The translations under genes and the position numbers were made by a program. Source: Branchiostoma floridae (Eukaryota; Chordata; Leptocardii; Amphioxiformes; Branchiostomatidae). Taken from it: 64,000 nt of DNA. The number at the start of each line of letters is the position of its first letter. Positions within the stretch are counted from its first letter, which is position 1. Positions 31,554-55,200 of the stretch are shown here, piece after piece. Below the pieces are notes generated by a model. It saw nothing but the letters and a program-made list of their open reading frames with translations, was not told the DNA's origin and made no database searches. Where the stretch lies: the NCBI RefSeq assembly GCF_000003815.2, contig NC_049986.1:19933991-19997990 (forward strand). The letters are read 5' to 3'.

Positions 31554-32954
31554 TCTTCCAAAAGATCATCTTTTAAAACAAGGCACCTTTTACATGACAT
31601 AGTGCCTTTTTTTATATGGCAAGACGTAACACACCTTGTAAAAGTAATCTCTGCAAATTGTCAAAATCTAACTATACAAGAAAACTACATCGAAAAGTGA
31701 CTTACCTGATCTTGATACAAGCTCTCAGGACAACAAGTATAATTATAGAATATAACGGGGTATTCTGCCCAAGGTATGGCCCAATTGCACCATATCTATA
31801 TCATGCCAACAGAGGAAACTCAAGTTAATCACACAAAAAATTGCACATCGCGTGAACAACTTTATTCATCAAATGAACAAAAGAACAAACGGCATGCCAG
31901 TTTGTTTTGAGAGCACTCTGTTCAAATTTTGACAGTGGCGCTTGTGGTAGGGTCATCTTTTAATCCACTGTATCATTTAAAATCACATGACATATTATCT
32001 TTATTTGGTAAAATGTAACAAACCATTTCAAAGCTCTCTATGCAAGTTGCCAAAATGCCTATGATGTGAAATAGCATAAATTAGAATGCTTGCAAATGTC
32101 TAAAAAAATATTACAAATGTCTTCCACTGCCATTTACAAAATGTAGTATTTCAGACATGAATGAACTTTATACTATGTGATGTTGTAGCAGGTTAGTTGC
32201 AATATATGTACCACTCCATTGTTATAACATAAATATAATTGGGCTGGGGAGTATGTATCAAAAATGAGTAACTACTACATCAAAAAGTGGCTTAGGTGAT
32301 ATTTGGGTAAGCTCTTAGGGTCTTTTCTTTAAACAATGTGGTAGGACCACTGATTTTACATTTTTTTATTTTGCAAAATGTAACAAAACCACATCAAACT
32401 TATCTCAGCAAGTTTTCAAAATCTGAAGTACTGGTGGTTCAAATCAAAATATCCGGGGATGAAATTTTTGTAACAAAAAAAAAAATTCTTCCAACAGTTA
32501 CCACGACACTATCACTTAACTTGCACAGTTTTACAAACCTGACAAAGAATCTTGCCAATTTTTGCTGATTTGAAACATTTGTTGAAGTAAAAAATAATTT
32601 AGGAGTGATATTTTGATGCTGTTTGTATATATATTGATGCGCACAACAATATTCATAATTTTATGTCATATATGATGCTAAATCAAATTGGTTGCAGTGC
32701 TTCCAGCTTTTATCAATAGAAAGTAGAAATTAAACAAATTGTTTGGAGTAATGTTTGATTCAATTACAGTATAATTATTCTTACAGTTTAGGGATACTGA
32801 CCTCAAAAGTCAAATGAGAAAACATTGCAGCTGGGCAACGTATTTGCTCTGCTTGTTGTGAGGATTGTTCCTTTTGTTAAATACCTTGTCAGGGAATGTT
32901 GTATAATTGTTTGGTTGTTCTATGAAATTATTTACATGTAGTTATAAAAAGTTT
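31554..32954. other. 3' flank of PPT2
   Basis: Contains three partial echoes of the exon end: ACTACATCGAAAAGTG(G/A)CTTAC appears in the real exon at 31530-31551, again at 31684-31705 and loosely at 32274-32293 (ACTACATCAAAAAGTGGCTT). The gene's 3' end has therefore been copied in tandem at least twice with divergence. No other gene. Confidence 0.5.
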
Positions 32955-33180
32955 ACTTAGGCCATACAAATTTAATTTGTTGGTTGTTGAATTTGAAAAA
33001 GAATAATACTGACCTGGAAGTTCAACATGAAAACAATGTATTTCTGGGAGTGAATCCTGGCAGTCAAGTTTTCCTCCCTGTTCTGTATTTTCAAGATGTC
33101 TTCTCTCTAGATTTTCAAGTTAAGATGTCAGAGAAATAAGGCAAGACAAATAAGGTGGTGTGTGGCCTTAATACTCCAAG
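32955..33180. repeat. Family G inverted-repeat element, copy
   Basis: It starts near GGCCATACAAATTTAATTTG and ends with the complementary GGTGTGTGGCC type end. The centre shows GGGAGTGAATCC and TTTTCCTCCCTGTTCTGTAT, words shared with the copies at 43128-43312 and 62284-62490. Confidence 0.65.
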
Positions 33181-33243
33181 GTAATGGATGTTCTTAGAAC
33201 CACTTCTCATACACTCAGGTTGACTGTAATTGTTGGTTGTTTA

Positions 33244-33606
33244 TAGTTTCCAAGCAGATCATATGGTGCCTTAGGGATAGTATCAAAGCTGGCCAACGAG
33301 TATAGCCGGCCAAAGGGAGTCAAACGGGCAAGAGTGCTGGATATCTGCATCTGTATCAGATTCTATACGGCTAGTATAACCGCCATGCGGCGTAACACAC
33401 CAGCTTGACAGGCACGCGGCGCGGCAGCAGCTGGTTATATTACACCAAAGGACCTGTCACACCTAACTTTTGCAAGTTTTAAAATCCTAAAGTACTGACC
33501 TACCAGTACTTCAGAATTTCTAAACTTGCAAAAGTTAGTACTGGCTATACTCCTTGGCCAGCTTTGATACTATCTCTAAGGCACCGTAGGGTCTGCTTGG
33601 AGACTA
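33244..33606. mobile_element. Inverted-repeat element, family A copy 2, with insertion
   Basis: The ends match family A copy 1 (TAGTTTCCAAGCAGATC... and ...GGTCTGCTTGGAGACTA). A 9-base repeat GGTTGTTTA/GGTTGTTTC flanks it. Its middle carries about 70 bases (33370-33445) like the 3' end of the retroelement fragment at 44300-44400 (CGGCGTAACACACCAGCTT, AGCAGCTGGTTATATTACAC). It also holds a 33-base imperfect hairpin (TAACTTTTGCAAGTTT and its complement). Confidence 0.75.
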
Positions 33607-33615
33607 GGTTGTTTC

Positions 33616-34706
33616 TAGACTAAGGAGTGAAACACTGCTGTGCAATAGACGTAGGTATGAGGTACCTATGACAGCTTCCATTGGATTGTTCACAAAGTGA
33701 TTACATGCATTGGATAGAAAATGTCTCGAGTGCCTTGTTTTTATTGCCTTTTAGTTCTTGATATACCAGTAGCCCTGATATGTGTGCAAGATGTCGGTAG
33801 CTTGAGGTATGAATCTACTCTTACAATTGCACATACCAGTAGTCCTGATATGTATTCACATGGATTGTTTATTTTAAATTCCATACTGTACATTATTATG
33901 TAATGTGTACATTCCAAGATAAGTATGAAACTCATGGCAAAGTACAGTTTTCTAGTACACAGCTTTACTGAACACAGCTTACAGATGTCTTTATCAAATG
34001 TTTTATTTACACCGTCAGGGTTCTCAGCATGTGGAACAAAAGAATGCATCCAAATTTACTCCCAATACACTAGATATTTATACGAGCAGTGATTGTAAGA
34101 TAACTATTTCAGGATGTTGCTATCAATATAAACTATACAAAACAACTCTGGAAACCTCAGTATCACAGATCCTGATATGTTGCCATGCATGTACAAGGCC
34201 TAACACAGCCAATTTTGTTTAATTTGGGAAACCCTGAAAAAGATATACCTATATCCCCAAATCAAAGTCTACACCAAATATCTATAGACTTTAATTGGAT
34301 CACTGGTAGTTAGTCAAAGTATACAGAAATTCAAAAGCAGATAATCATGTTACCTTAATGATCATTAGATATTATTTGCTCCACAGTCAATTTCAAAGAC
34401 TAAAGGATGATAGAGACCATTTCCAAATCACCTTTCCAATACGCTTCCTTAGATGTCCCTTCAAGTTTGCTATCTCTTTCACAACTTCTCTTTACATTTA
34501 GGAATGTACATTGTATATTGTGTTATTGTAAGAAACCAAGAGATGTGACATACATTTGTCATTGTCACAGTGGCATTTTTAACACCTCTATACAGTCTGA
34601 CAGTGTCTTTCAAATAGCAAGTAATTTTCAAGCAGATGTTAGTGTGGAAAACTACTTTTTTTTGCCAGTCCTTTATACAGTTTTAGGTAAAAAATCTGCT
34701 TGGACT
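33616..34706. other. Intergenic region between PPT2 and DHX16 (tail-to-tail)
   Basis: AT-rich. The open frame at 34407-34925 overlaps the DHX16 last exon antisense and is not believed coding. TTTATT at about 33999 reads AATAAA on the minus strand and could serve DHX16. Confidence 0.45.
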
Positions 34707-46881
<12,175 letters not shown>

Positions 46882-47228
46882 GGTGGGACCTGGGACACGG
46901 CAAGACTCCTGTGAGAATTTGCTCAAATGTGCAATTTACGACAACATAGATTAAGTTTTTAAAATGGTACGTAGTTATTTAGGTACCATTCTCTGCTGGT
47001 CGGCTTTGGGTTGCTTTACCCGGTCCAGTGCTAAGGCACCGACCTGCTTCTGTCAGTCTGTCTGATTAGCTGCCCTTTGACTTGAGATTTTGCCGATAGA
47101 GCTTGTAGCCGGCCTTTTGAGTTTACGCCGCCAGAAATTAAATTAATCTAACCCCGTAAGAACTTCCCCGGCCTGTATCAATTAGCTGCACGGGCGGCCA
47201 CCCCTACACTGCCGAGCGCCTCGATGGT

Positions 47229-48311
47229 AACGGGAGGGGGCCATACTTCGACACCCGTTCTAAGTGGATGTGCATGGCTTTTGTCAATGTACAGTTTACA
47301 GTGAACTCATCAAAAACAAGTTAAGATTTTGTATGCATCCATATAACTGTTATCGAAGCTGTACAGATATATATTTCATTTAACAGTAGTGTTCCGCACT
47401 GTACTTTGACAGCGCACGAAACTTACGGCAGGTTTTCGGCTTGCGTCCTAGCAGAACGTTCCAACACAAAAAAGGGGTCCAAACTCCGACATAGTAACAA
47501 CCAGACCATTGCCGTGCATTTTTAAACAACTTATGCAAATAGAATAGCACTAAAAGTCTTCATTATAATTTTTTTGTACCAAATATGGGTCATATTTTGT
47601 ATTACGCGACTTATTCAAATACGGTGTGTTAAAACGTTTACCTCTCACGGTGAGACCAACTTGCCGCAAAACGGCAGCGCATTGTTATGTTAGACCGTGA
47701 TGGCATTTTCGCTTTTCGGCTTCCTTGATTGCCTTTTCATCCTGTCTTTTGGCAGCAGCAATGGCTACAGGATTTTTTAGTTGGTAGGGATCGATTTTTC
47801 TTGAATGTTTGTCGCTCGACGGACGGGTTGACTGAGTTCAACGTGTTGAGCATCACTCGCCCGCCTTCGTGCGTGATAGTAAAATGGCGGGGCCCCGACT
47901 GCGTGAACATTGTGGCATCATTTTAGCTCTGTTTATCCAACCGAGTTAAAGGCAGAACAGAACACAGGTATTATTTTTCGGAAGGCTAATAAACATCATT
48001 TCTATGTGTGGTGGTATTTTTTCACATGTCGTATTTTGCGAAGAATAATTCAAGAGTTTCCCGGGCCATGGTCTCGATACGTTCGCTCGTCAACTTGCAC
48101 GGAAGGCGTCAAACTTGTGCAAGTTTTTCAATCGTTATCTGTGGGACTTGCTAACTTCGACACATACCCCGTCTTTGTAGTTATTTACAACAAGGTTTAG
48201 TCTACAGCTAGTGTACTTCTCATGTGCAGGCATCTATGCATTTCTCCGCAACAATGATTTTTAAAACCTGTCGAAATTTGGACCCCTGTCGAAGTATGGC
48301 CCCCTCCCGTT
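47229..48311. mobile_element. DNA transposon-like element (1083 bp) between DHX16 and SSNA1
   Basis: Perfect 25-base inverted ends begin AACGGGAGGGGGCCATACTT. Five-base direct repeats ATGGT are at 47224-47228 and 48312-48316. There is no long transposase frame; short frames at 47729 and 47910 have no recognised domain. Superfamily not assigned. Confidence 0.75.
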
Positions 48312-49253
48312 ATGGTACCCAGGCTATAATTTATGTCAAAGTGTTGGTAAATTTCCTATAACAATACTGGTGAAAACGGACATGCTGGTCCGTTCCTGTG
48401 CGTTGACAGTGGGGCACAGTCGGTGGCACCTGACCAAATTCTCACAGGGCCTATGAAGTGAGTTTACCAGTGTGGAAGGCCCAAGGGATGGGGCATAATT
48501 GTTGTGTATTTACAACAATACAAGCTCTTTCACACACACACAAGTTCAGAGTACGCGTATGCAGGGACAATTATTTGGGGTGGGAGGGAGACTGATTATA
48601 CAGAACTCTATCATTATATGACAGTATTTCCTGCAGTTGAAGAACAATAAATATGGTAGGATTATTCTACAGCAATCTTTCGGAGCATGGCCAAAGCTCA
48701 AGGAAGAAAATCAGTTGTGAGTTATGAGAAGAAAGAGCACTTTGCCGTGTCTGACGCTCAGTGATTATGATAAATAGTGATTGGAAGTACTTACTGTTAT
48801 CTTATGTTCTCAACCAGTGATAAAATAGGTCAGTATAACCCGCTTGCGGGGCAAAATCTTGTAAAACGTTTCTCCTGCGTGAATTTTGTTTCAGAAAGCC
48901 GCCATCTTGGAACGCAGTGTCCACGTTCCTCTCGTGCAGTCTCGCGAGTGTAGATGAGTCCATAACTAAAAAGGTAAATTAGTAAGTTTCTACACGTTAG
49001 TTAGAGATAAATTATTTTCAAATTCATAAAAAATCATACAAATATATATTTTTACTATTTAATTAACTTATGATATCTGCATTGAGTATCTGTATTGAAT
49101 ATTCTATGGAGCATAACTTTATAGAGAAAAAAATATTTTCCTTTTGTACCCCATTACTGCAATGGAATATCTCATTGGTTACAGCGCTCAAAACAAATCG
49201 AAAACGTCCAGTTTTCCAGTGTCCTATCTCGCTATTTGGTGTTTTTCTCCACG
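48312..49253. promoter_or_regulatory. Divergent promoter region of DHX16 and SSNA1
   Basis: GCCGCCATCTTGG at 48898-48910 is a YY1 element on the minus strand. TCTCGCGAG at 48940-48948 is close to the TCTCGCGAGA core-promoter palindrome. SSNA1 begins at 49254 on the plus strand and DHX16 at 46881 on the minus, so the motifs lie in the shared 5' region, 300 bases from SSNA1 and 2 kb from DHX16. The transposon at 47229 sits between and would have to lie in a DHX16 5' intron. Confidence 0.45.
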
Positions 49254-52200
49254 ATGGCACAGCAAGGGGCAGCGTTACAGAGTTATAACAACGAGCTAGT
49301 GAAGTGTAAGTACCCATGTCGTTTGTTCCATCCTGTTGATAGTTTTGTAAGTTTTAAAACAGCTGTATAAAATGGCGAAAGTTTTACTCGTTTTGCCTAA
49401 CATGGGGAGGGGGGCATGCGCATAATAATAATTCATGATCTACTAAGTATATACATGTACTATGGATATTGTATTACTATACTAATGGATGTGTATTATT
49501 ATTGTTATGTTAATTAGGTTGTTAAGCTTTATTCCATACCTCTATTTTGTACTTTAGGTACTAGTTGTTGCCATACATTGTATCTTGTACAATTGCCGTG
49601 CAATAAAGTTCTTCAGTTCTGCGTAAAAATATGTGATATACTTTTTGAAGAACAGCTACCACATGTAGAATCATACATTTATCACACATAATTCAATTTT
49701 ACATGGCTGATACTTTACTAGCTGGGGCAACAATCAGAGGATGAAAAACGTCATTTACATAACTATTTGCGATGTTTTTCGGTTTGACATTGGCAAACGC
49801 CACATAGGCCATAACGGTTTTTGCGTACCCTTTTCCTCCAGTTTTCTGCACGTCCTTGGCTTCCATGGAGTCTTGCCTACTGCGCCGCACCGTCCGCGAT
49901 TTCCACTTTCCCCAAATTGCCTGAAACATGACCTTTGTCAATGGAGCGCTATGCCTAACTGATCCTGTCTGCCATCTTGGAAACTTCGACGATGTACATA
50001 GGTGTTTGGGGCCGCCTTCGTCAATGCTCCGTAGCCTCCCAAAGCGCTTCTGACCTTTTTCCGATCATAGCCGGAAAGGCTATGGAGCATTGTATGGTTA
50101 CCAGGCTACGACTTTTCCTGTAATGTCTATATCATATGTAATTGTTGTCCCCCTGCAGGTATTGAGGACCTCTGTGCCAAAAGAGACGAGCTTCACCGGC
50201 AGATCCTGACTGAGGAGGAGGAGAAAACCAAGATCCAGAACGACATCAGGATTCTGACAGAAAGACTTGCCAAGGTTAGTCATTATATCCTTAAAGTTTC
50301 AAAGAAGTGACACTTGCAAGATGTACTTTTGAAGTAGTGTGTTGTCTTGGATCCAGAACGACATCTAGCCTGGGTACCATCCGGATAGCAGTTCGCTCCT
50401 AGGTTCGCTTATGCTATCCGTCTGGAGACTTGCGCATTCAAACCTTTTGGTGGTAACGTCAGTTAATAAGCAAAGTAAGGAATGGGCTCTAGAGCACTCG
50501 TTCGATGACAACAGCCCGGCGCCTGCATGCGCAAGGGGACGCAGGGCTTTTCCGGTGTTGGAACACCGGTTCGAACAAGCGTTTGAACCCATTCCATAAT
50601 TCGCTCATGAGTAGGGACCAATCAGCGCCTGCTTCCGAAATTTGGACGATTCCAGACGTTAAGATGGTCCGCGTTCCCAGATGGAAACACAGAGAAGCGA
50701 CTGTATATAGTGTACAATGAATGTCAGAGCTAGAAGCGACTGTTTATAGTATATAATGAACGCCGGAGCGAACTACTTTCTGGATGGTACCCAGGCTAGA
50801 ACAACATCAGGATTCTTACAGAAAGACTTGCCAAGGTCAGACGTTATTTAAAATGTTGACACTTGTATGATGTAGTTTTGAGTTGTGTTCAGGGTTGGAC
50901 AAGTCCACTAGCTATATATATATATAGCCCTATTGTCCTTGGCAAGTGAATTGATCCATTGGGCATTAGCTCATCTTTTACCCCACTTGCCTGATTGGTC
51001 ATGTAAGTTTTTCAATGAGTGAGATTTCGATATACTTGTTGCTTTTCACAGTCATTGCATCAAGCTTTGGTTGACACAGAAAAATAGTCAGCCAGTAGGA
51101 AAAGTATTTCATTGCTGGAAGTGAAAATGCATAGAAAACAAGTCATTCAAATTTGGGGCAAGTGAAAATTTGTGTTGGCCAGTTGGTAAGTGAACTTTTT
51201 ATGTACATATGCTTGCCTGATAGGACTTAGTGAAATTTGGAAACTTGTCGAACCCTGGTGTTGTCTTGGATCTCCTGACATGGATGATTTTTTTTTCTTC
51301 TTTTAATGAGCTTGCTTGAGGTGTAAGGCCACATGGACCACCCCTGTGCACTGAACTAATGCTCACTGTACTGGAGCAGCATCTCTTCTCCCTAAGTCAG
51401 AAACATCAAGCTTCTGCAAACATGACTATAAACTGACCAAATAGGCAAAGATTTATCTAATAGTATCCTTTTAAGACTGTTTTTAATCTGTGTATGTTCT
51501 GTCAACATTTCAGGTGAATGAAAGTTTGAGTAAGAAGATGGCCACCAGAAATGAATTTGACAGGACGATAGCAGAGACAGAAGCAGCATACATGAAGGTA
51601 AAGCATCTTTCAATCCTAGCATAAATTAAGCAGATTCTATTTTTTATGCTTGAATAATACTATAGTTCTTTATATATAATTATAAGATTTCCAAACATTG
51701 TCAAAATTTGTCACTGGCTCAGTATACATCAATTCTACATGCTCTGTAAATTGCTATATGTATGATGTTTTCTAGATGTGGCATTGATTATAAACAAAAA
51801 TATTGACCAATATATTTTGTGTCAGAATGATTTCCCCATATAGATAACCTTCCACAAATAACACATTGTTACAATTTTATTTGTGAAACTTGTGTCACTT
51901 ATGTTTCTTTTTACATGATTATGTTGTTGGATGGAAAGTGATGCATTTCAAACTTTAAGTTTTACCATGATCCCTTTGATGGAGGCTGTGATGCATGTAT
52001 TACCAGAATTGACCATCAGGGGGCTCTTCAGCATTATTGGCTTCCTGTATACATGTGGATTACCTCATAAGGCCAGTTCAGGGTCATGTCAGGACAGGGT
52101 TGTTTGGAACAGAGTGTGTATGTGTTTGGTAATCATTGATAGGGTCCCGGATCCAAAACTGGTGACTTCATTGTACGTGTGGGACATGTATATGTAAGTT

Positions 52201-55200
52201 TGTAACTAGTTGTTCTACAGTGGTGGAATGTACACGTATCTTTCGTGTACCGGTAATAGTTTGGTTCAGAATTGAGTGGTTGTTGAAATGCAGATCATGT
52301 ACTTACACACAACGTGAACAAGATTTGATAGACAGTCTAGAATAGATTTTACTGCAGCATTAAAACTGGCAACTTCAGTGTGCGACATGTATACAGTGTA
52401 AGTTTGTAGCTTAATTGTCACAGTGGTGGTATGTGTACATGTATCTTACATGTACAAGACTATCTTACGTGTACCAATGATAATTTGGTTCAGAATGAAG
52501 TGGTTGTTAAAATGCAGATCACGTAGGAACACACCCGGTGGCACAACGTGAACAGGATTTGATAGACAGTCTAGAGTGGATTTTACTGCATACACAGCAT
52601 AGCTCGACGGTCGCCTGTCAACACAGATATATACAGACTGTTTTACTGAAGCTAACAAGGAACATACTGTAGTGTAGTGCTCAAAACAGGGGTTTCGTGT
52701 CTGCTCTATATGTTAGTCTCAAATCGAAGACCCAACAGTGTCTATTAAAAGCAGTTTTAAAGCTTGTAACATTTCCATGTATGCATATGCCTGTTGAACT
52801 ATGTAGCGTTGTTCCCTACCACTGTGTCTGTAGCCGTAAAAGTAACAGTTGCAACATTTGCCACAGATGCAGATGCCTTTTTAACTCCAGCGAACACAGC
52901 ACAATCTGTCCCGCTGTGTGTTTATGTCAGTAAAACCACCAGACTGACAACCCACAAGCCTTGCAGGGCCCTGTCCTGACACAAGCCACAGTCACATGTT
53001 CAAAACAATTTCTTGTAAACGTTCCTGAATGCACCAACAGATCATGCGCCGTACGGTGCGTTCGGAGCGTAACGTGATACGACCCGCCGTTGGGACGTGA
53101 ACTCATGCGACCTTTGAACTGTAATGTAAACACTGATAAAGTCACTTCTAAACGCTGCCTGGACTCCAGTAACCTTTGGCGTGACAGTTGTAACACACAG
53201 GGCATTAGCTAGATAGTTAATATAATAAGCAGCTAATAAGCTACATTTTGTAAGCCTCGCTGTGTTCAATTGAGCCTGAAAAAAAACAACTGCCAATCAG
53301 TAGTCTTCAAGGTGCATTGAAAGCTAAAAAATATGCTTTCAATTATTGTCACGAGGTCTATTAAAAAAACTAAACAAAAAATTGACTTGCTTAGCTTAAC
53401 ATAAACTACAAAAATTGTTCCCCCTCCCAGGCCAAAATATAGTATCCAAAAATACCAAAAATGTCATGACTGTACATAATTTTATTGATTAACTTTAGGG
53501 AGGAGAAATTATGCACCGTTTGCTGTTAAACAGGCAATATTGTGCATCCGCGGCAAATGTCACAACCGTTACTTTTACTACAGTAACTAGTATAGACACA
53601 GTGGAAGAGACTAGTTACAGTGGAAGAGAACATGCATGTATATAGTTAAGCAGGCATTATGCATTCATGGCAAATGTTACAAGCTTTAAGATTGTTTTAC
53701 TACTTTAATCAGCAAGCTACCCTATGCCCCCCCCCCCATGTCTGAGTGAACCAGTCCTATTAGTGGTCTGAGTTGCACATACAAGGTCACCGATACCCTA
53801 AGAATACATTTACATGTAATTGCTTTGAAAAATCCTGGCTTCTTTTCCAACTTTGACTTTCAAGGAACCAATTATGCCAACTTAATGTAAGGTACATTGG
53901 GCTAATACGATCAATAGTTTGTGCAATTTGCATACACGTGCACGGAGCTGTGTATAAAATGTGCTTGTATGTGAAGTCATGTGAACTGTTATGTAATGCC
54001 CCCTGCTAATGTTACGTGTTTTACGTCATTGTAGAAGGTCAGTACTGGTAGACCTTGCCCTTTATTACTTTGTTTTAATAAGTAGTCACATACTTGTACT
54101 TATACTTGATGCTTTTTTAAAGTTTTTACATAAAAATTATAATCTTTTATAAAAGTTACATATTTAAAAGCCATTTGATTCAGAACGCTTGTGGAAAGAA
54201 CACAAAGACAGTGTTTTTATCGAAAAGTTTTGTTCAGGGTTGCTATTGAAAGGCAAGTCAAAACCTTTTTTTTCATTTCCTGAGGTTTTGATGAAGAATT
54301 ATATTTATACGTGCAAAAAGTCACTGTCAACATTTAAAGTATGAAGGGAAGTATGACAAATCATTTACAGAGCAAAACTTAAAAAGTAGTTACTAGTACT
54401 CAAATTTTCAAAATTTTATTTGCTTGAACTACAACACTGTATCCACATTCAAGACACATGAAGACAATTTTCAGTAGAGACAATATCTTTACTAGTATTG
54501 ACACAACAACAAAGTACAATGACATTGGTAAACAAGTTGATATCAATGAATTACTAGGTAGCTTTCATCATCATTAAGCTTTCAAACAAGTATATTTGAT
54601 AAAACATATTGACTAAATGTCAATGAAGGTTACTAGTAGACATCCCGGTAATAAGATACAGCAAATAGCAGTTAGTTAAGCAACTGGATATGATTTTGGG
54701 TAACATAATAAAGCATAGTATCCATGGTCAGGTAATACCAGCAAGAAATATTTAGTACATGTAGCAGCTAGTCAAGCAACAGGGATATGTTAAGTTTAAC
54801 GTACTATGATTTCTACTAGCTCTAAGGTATAACTACTCACTGGTGTGTTACTACAAGTCTCCTGCGCCTCTATCAAATTTAACACTTAATGAGTAACGGC
54901 GTTTAAGCTTACTAATAGGTACTAATACTTGCAAGAAACACTTAGAAGTAGCAGCTACTTGAGCAACTGGATAGATATGAGTTGTTCAATGTAAGTTTAA
55001 CGTAACACTATGATTTCTACTGGCTCTAACTAAGGTCTAAAGAATCACTGGTGTGTTACTACCAGTAAGTTTCGTGCGCCTTTATCAAGTTTATCACTTA
55101 CGTGACCTTGACAAAATCTCCGAGCTCCAAGCAACCGTTTGTTTACTTAGCCTTCAGTAAGTACACAAGTGTTAATAGTGATAAAAAAGGTTCCTGTCAG

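Noticed and set aside
47729-48200. Transposase or gene in the element between DHX16 and SSNA1
   Set aside because: The frames are under 100 codons, lack recognisable catalytic motifs, and read through a non-coding-looking sequence.
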